The position numbers and the translations under genes are program-made. A DNA stretch of 8,119 bases, taken from the NCBI GenBank assembly GCA_051986465.1, contig JBPYFB010000175.1:1-8119 (forward strand). The letters are read 5' to 3'. This document shows positions 5,820 through 8,119 of this stretch, piece after piece. How positions within the stretch are numbered: the stretch's first letter is position 1; the number at the start of each line of letters is the position of its first letter. Origin of the DNA: DATEJJ01 sp051986465 (GTDB lineage: Bacteria; Actinomycetota; Actinomycetes; Mycobacteriales; Micromonosporaceae). Under the pieces are notes generated by a model. It had not been told where the DNA came from and did no database searches. It worked only from the letters and a program-made list of their open reading frames with translations.

Positions 5820-7347
5820 CAAGATCTGGTTCGAGGATCGCGGTGTCCATCTGCGCCTTCTGCAGCCGGCCGGAGTAGTCCCAGTTCAACGCCTGCCAGC
5901 GGGTGAACTGGTCCAGTACCCACATGCCCGACTGGCGCGAGCCGTTGCCGGAGCGCCCGTTGCCGCCGAAGGGCAGGTGCGCCTCGGCGCCCGAGGTCGA
6001 GTTGTTGACGCTGACCATGCCGGCCCGGATCCCGGCCAGGAACGCGAACGCCTCGCGCGGATCGGTCGTGTAGATCGAGGAGGACAGGCCGTACCCGGGG
6101 AGGTTGGCCAGCTCGATCGCCTCGTCGAGGTGGCGGTACGGGAGCACGCCGACGATCGGGCCGAACGTCTCGGTCGTGAACACCTCGTCGTCCGGGCGTA
6201 CCCCGGCGAGGATCACCGGGTGGTAGTAGAGCCCTTGCGACGGGTCACCGGCGAAGCCCTCCCGCGGGTTGTCCCGGGTGATGCGCCCGGTACCGGTGGA
6301 GCCGAGCACCCGGTGGTGCGGCCGGATCCAGCCGAGGAACTCCTCGTACCGCTGGGCGAAGCGCTCGGACAGCAGCGGGCCGGATACGACGTCCTCGCGC
6401 GCCGGATCGCCGATCCGGGCCGCCCGTACCGCCTTGTCCAGACCGTCCACAAAGGACTCGTATACCGACTCGTGGACGATCGCGGTCCCCAGCGACGTGC
6501 AGCGCTGCCCGGCCGTACCGAATCCGCTGAACAGCGCGCCCTCGACGGCGAGCGACAGGTCGGCGGCGGCCGTGACCACCATGGGATTCTTGCCGCCCAG
6601 CTCCAGGCAGGGCGACTGGAGGTGCCGGCCGCACAGCTCGCCGATGCGCGCGCCGACGTCGGAGGAGCCGGTGAAGCCGACCTTGTCCAGCGTGCCCTCG
6701 GCGAGCGCGGCGGACAGGCCCTGGAAGGTGGCGGCGCCGTCGGCGTACACGATGTCGAAGACGCCCGCGGGTACCCCGCTGTGCCGGATCAGCGCGCCGA
6801 ACGCGTCGGCGCACGCGGAGGCGTACTCGGCCGGCTTCCAGACGACCGCGTTGCCGCACAGCAGCGCCGGTACCAGGTACCAGCTGGGCACCGCGACCGG
6901 GAAGTTGCCGGCGGTGACGATCGCCGCCACCCCGACCGGTACCCGGAACGTGAACAGCTGCTTGTCGGGCATCTCGCTCGGTACCGTCTGCCCGTACAGG
7001 CGCCGCCCCTCGCCCAGGAAGAAGTCGCAGGTATCCACGACCTCCTGCACCTCGCCGCGGGCCTCCACGATCGGCTTGCCGACCTCCCGGGTCACGAGCT
7101 GGGCCAGTGCCTCGAAGTTGGCGCGTACCAGCCGGCCCAGGTTGGCGATCACCTGGCCGCGTACCGGCGCCGGTACCGCCGCCCACTGCCGCGAAGCCGC
7201 GCGGGCGGAGCGGCAGGCCGCCGCGAAGGTCTCCGGTCCGGCGAGGCCGACCTCGGCGACCACGTCGGACAGGCGCGCCGGGTTGACGGATCGAAACGGC
7301 TCGCCAGCAGCGGGTACCGGCTTTCCACCTACGGTTGAACACAGCAC
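5806..7347 (-). CDS. NAD(P)-dependent aldehyde dehydrogenase family protein
   Basis: This 513-residue protein is a complete aldehyde dehydrogenase, oxidising an aldehyde to its acid with NAD or NADP. It has the oxyanion Asn in TAGNFP (N149), the cofactor Lys in WKPAEYA (K171), the nucleotide loop GFTGSSDVG (224-232), the general base Glu in LELGGKNP (E249), the nucleophile Cys in GTAGQRCTS (C283), and ETFGP (393-397). The C-terminal part, with NNSTSGAEAHLPFGG (448-462) and a GSRQSG motif, recalls antiquitin/aminoadipic-semialdehyde dehydrogenases more than GabD-type succinic semialdehyde enzymes, so the substrate is left open. An unusual 20-odd-residue polar stretch lies near 350-372. The GTG at 7347 is the start because TAG lies in frame four codons upstream; AGGGTG sits 5 nt before it. 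It is divergent from a MarR gene across 52 bp, so aldehyde-responsive repression is plausible. Alternative annotations: gabD-like, piperideine-6-carboxylate dehydrogenase. Confidence 0.92.
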   Translation of the reverse strand: MLCSTVGGKPVPAAGEPFRSVNPARLSDVVAEVGLAGPETFAAACRSARAASRQWAAVPAPVRGQVIANLGRLVRANFEALAQLVTREVGKPIVEARGEVQEVVDTCDFFLGEGRRLYGQTVPSEMPDKQLFTFRVPVGVAAIVTAGNFPVAVPSWYLVPALLCGNAVVWKPAEYASACADAFGALIRHSGVPAGVFDIVYADGAATFQGLSAALAEGTLDKVGFTGSSDVGARIGELCGRHLQSPCLELGGKNPMVVTAAADLSLAVEGALFSGFGTAGQRCTSLGTAIVHESVYESFVDGLDKAVRAARIGDPAREDVVSGPLLSERFAQRYEEFLGWIRPHHRVLGSTGTGRITRDNPREGFAGDPSQGLYYHPVILAGVRPDDEVFTTETFGPIVGVLPYRHLDEAIELANLPGYGLSSSIYTTDPREAFAFLAGIRAGMVSVNNSTSGAEAHLPFGGNGRSGNGSRQSGMWVLDQFTRWQALNWDYSGRLQKAQMDTAILEPDLAYRL

Positions 7348-7353
7348 GGGGTC

Positions 7354-7359
7354 ACCCTA
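7354..7359 (-). promoter_or_regulatory. Candidate -10 box for the aldehyde dehydrogenase gene
   Basis: On the minus strand TAGGGT fits TANNNT and ends 6 nt before the GTG at 7347, which would give a leaderless transcript. The same bases overlap AGGGTG, which could instead be a ribosome binding site, so only one of the two readings need be true. No convincing -35 is seen 17-18 bp upstream. Confidence 0.3.
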
Positions 7360-7378
7360 GCCGACGTGACGCCCCAAG

Positions 7379-7396
7379 ATCGCGAGTACGCTCGAT
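7379..7396. promoter_or_regulatory. Candidate MarR operator palindrome
   Basis: The 18-bp stretch is an imperfect palindrome centred between 7387 and 7388, with half-sites ATCGCGAGT and ACGCTCGAT pairing at 7 of 9 positions. This length is typical of MarR-dimer sites. It lies in the 52-bp gap between the aldehyde dehydrogenase and MarR gene starts and covers TACGCT at 7387-7392, a possible -10 box placed 7 nt before the MarR ATG, so bound protein would block MarR transcription. A second, shorter inverted repeat, GTCAC (7351-7355) and GTGAC (7366-7370), overlaps the aldehyde dehydrogenase promoter side. Binding is inferred from position and symmetry. Confidence 0.4.
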
Positions 7397-7399
7397 GGC

Positions 7400-7840
7400 A
7401 TGCGCCCCGCGACCAGCACCGCTGGCGACCGCGCCGAGCTCGTCGGCGACGTGGTGGAGCAACTGCTGCGGATCGCCGGGGAGCTGCAACACCGCATCGA
7501 GGCGGAGATGGCGGCGCTGGGCCTGACCCCGGCCGTGGCGCGGGCGCTGTACCAGCTCGACCCCGACCGCCCGGTACCCGCCCGCGACCTCGCGGAGCTG
7601 CTGTCCTGCGACCGGTCGAACATCACCGCGCTGGTGGACCGGCTGGAGCAGGCCGGGCTGGTGCGCCGGCGGATCGACCCGGCGGATCGGCGGATCAAGA
7701 TCCTCGTGGTCACCGAGGCGGGGCGGCGGGTACGCGAGCGCATGCGCGCGGCGGTCACCGATTGCGCCGAGGTGTTCGGCCGGTTGACCGAAGCGGAACT
7801 CTCCACCCTGCACACTCTCCTCTCGACACTCGCGACCTAA
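7400..7840 (+). CDS. MarR-family transcriptional regulator
   Basis: This 146-residue winged helix-turn-helix protein is a typical full-length MarR regulator, a dimer that binds palindromic DNA and is released by small ligands or oxidation. Helices at 10-40 and 113-145 form the dimer interface. The DNA-binding part has LTPAVARALYQLD (42-54), the helix ARDLAELLSC (61-70), the recognition helix DRSNITALVDRLEQAGLV (71-88) and a basic wing with DPADRRIK (93-100) and VTEAG (104-108). There are only two cysteines, C70 at the recognition helix start and C122; the CDRSN motif is common in an actinobacterial subgroup, so C70 is not clear evidence for redox sensing. The ATG at 7400 is chosen because TGA at 7367-7369 is in frame and no other start lies between. 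No Shine-Dalgarno is visible and the message may be leaderless. The likely targets are its own promoter and the divergent aldehyde dehydrogenase gene. Confidence 0.93.
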   Translation: MRPATSTAGDRAELVGDVVEQLLRIAGELQHRIEAEMAALGLTPAVARALYQLDPDRPVPARDLAELLSCDRSNITALVDRLEQAGLVRRRIDPADRRIKILVVTEAGRRVRERMRAAVTDCAEVFGRLTEAELSTLHTLLSTLAT

Positions 7841-7881
7841 CCGTCGCTTGGCGGAGCGGGCCGCGGCGGCGTCTGGACTGA

Positions 7882-7897
7882 GTGTCCCGCCGGACAC
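7882..7897 (+). terminator. Possible terminator hairpin after the MarR gene
   Basis: GTGTCC (7882-7887) and GGACAC (7892-7897) form a 6-bp stem with a 4-nt loop, 41 nt after the MarR stop codon. No T-run follows, so it is not a canonical intrinsic terminator, although U-poor hairpin terminators are reported in actinobacteria. Confidence 0.35.
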
Positions 7898-7966
7898 AGC
7901 CGCGTAGCTTGCGGAGCGGCTCCAGTCAGCGGTCCTCAGAGTCCGGGGTTTCGGGGGCGCGAGGGA

Positions 7967-8012
7967 AGACGTCGCGTTTCCGCGGGGAGCTTGCGGGTCC
8001 GCGACGGCGTCT
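7967..8012 (+). other. Nested hairpin upstream of the next gene
   Basis: AGACGTCGCG (7967-7976) pairs with CGCGAC (8000-8005) plus GTCT (8009-8012), giving ten base pairs with a 3-nt bulge. CCGC (7980-7983) pairs with GCGG (7993-7996) inside it. It could be a terminator or a structured leader about 60 nt before a possible gene start at 8072. No known riboswitch is recognised, and fold-back of this quality is not rare in such GC-rich DNA. Confidence 0.3.
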
Positions 8013-8071
8013 GAGCGGCCCGTGACGCGGCCCTTAGTGTGTCGAGTGGCAGCCGGGTTGCCTGGTCGGTA

Positions 8072-8119
8072 ATGCTGTCGAACGTGACCTCGCCGCAAGA
8101 TCTCGATGCCCGGTTCCGG
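8072..8119 (+). CDS. Possible start of a further gene (partial, unidentified)
   Basis: An open frame begins at ATG 8072 (Met-Leu-Ser-Asn-Val-Thr-Ser-Pro) or, 12 nt later in the same frame, at GTG 8084 (V-T-S-P-Q-D-L-D-A-R-F-R) and runs open off the right edge. The composition after 8084 looks like a normal protein N-terminus, and the region before it reads as intergenic. No good ribosome site is seen for either start. With only 12-16 codons, the product cannot be named and the call rests on context. Confidence 0.4.
   Translation, partial: MLSNVTSPQDLDARFR

Larger units (their letters stand above)
7846..8018 (+). repeat. Imperfect GC-rich direct repeats downstream of the MarR gene
   Basis: The 230-bp stretch after the MarR gene has no convincing complete gene but contains related words. 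AGCTTGCGG occurs at 7906-7914 and 7988-7996, with GCTTGGCGG at 7846-7854. GCGGGCCGCGGCGGCGTCTG at 7856-7875 recurs at 7993-8013 with one inserted and one changed base. The decamer GGCGGAGCGG at 7850-7859 is nearly repeated at 7911-7919. The block looks like decayed copies of one element or local slippage products. No terminal inverted repeats or transposase remnants are seen. Confidence 0.5.

Noticed and set aside
5329..7338. Long plus-strand open frame of 669 codons over yjbQ and the aldehyde dehydrogenase gene
   Set aside because: It overlaps two well-supported genes in other frames and its product has biased composition and no family resemblance.
7841..8071. A CRISPR array or insertion-sequence remnant suggested by the repeats
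   Set aside because: The repeats are few, unequal in spacing and imperfect. There is no spacer regularity, no terminal inverted repeat with target duplication and no transposase fragment.
7352..8098. Minus-strand open frame of 248 codons opposite the MarR gene and the right-hand intergenic region
   Set aside because: Most of it is antisense to a convincing MarR gene. The rest lies in repeat-rich intergenic DNA, and the translation shows no domain.
1..8119. A previously undescribed multi-gene defence or mobile system
   Set aside because: All five substantial genes belong to known housekeeping, metabolic, envelope or regulatory families, and nothing in the spacing or content suggests a dedicated new system.

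Overview
The window is GC-rich (roughly 70% by eye), uses GTG starts freely and has short or leaderless-looking gene starts. The protein families present (homodimeric pyruvate dehydrogenase E1, a large YfhO-like membrane protein, a CDRSN-type MarR regulator) point to an actinobacterium. The order Micromonosporales is my guess from general feel only; no marker gene here settles it.

Layout, left to right. Positions 1-2418 (minus) hold the first 806 codons of a large multi-pass YfhO-family membrane protein that runs off the left edge. Just upstream on the same strand, 39 nt away, is aceE (5202-2458, minus), a complete homodimeric pyruvate dehydrogenase E1. A 181-bp divergent intergenic region (5203-5383) separates aceE from a yjbQ/UPF0047 gene (5384-5788, plus) and carries five copies of the hexamer TGGCGT. 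yjbQ converges on an aldehyde dehydrogenase gene (7347-5806, minus) with only 17 bp between the stop codons, and a 21-bp tandem duplication spans that junction. The aldehyde dehydrogenase is divergent from a MarR-family regulator gene (7400-7840, plus) across 52 bp that hold a palindrome and two candidate -10 boxes. The last ~230 bp before a probable new gene at the right edge contain short GC-rich repeats and hairpins but no convincing complete gene.

How the genes fit together. aceE and the yfhO-like gene could share a transcript, though their functions (central carbon metabolism and envelope glycan or lipid chemistry) are not obviously linked. aceE needs thiamine diphosphate, and yjbQ belongs to a family with reported weak thiamine-phosphate synthase activity, so their shared divergent promoter is suggestive but unproven. 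The MarR gene and the aldehyde dehydrogenase form a classic divergent regulator/target pair.

This looks like ordinary chromosomal housekeeping and accessory metabolism. I see no mobile element, CRISPR array, phage or defence system, tRNA or rRNA. The observations most worth checking are at the DNA level: strong excess of the palindrome GGTACC in all three codon phases, the TGGCGT cluster between aceE and yjbQ, and the tandem duplication over the convergent stop codons.
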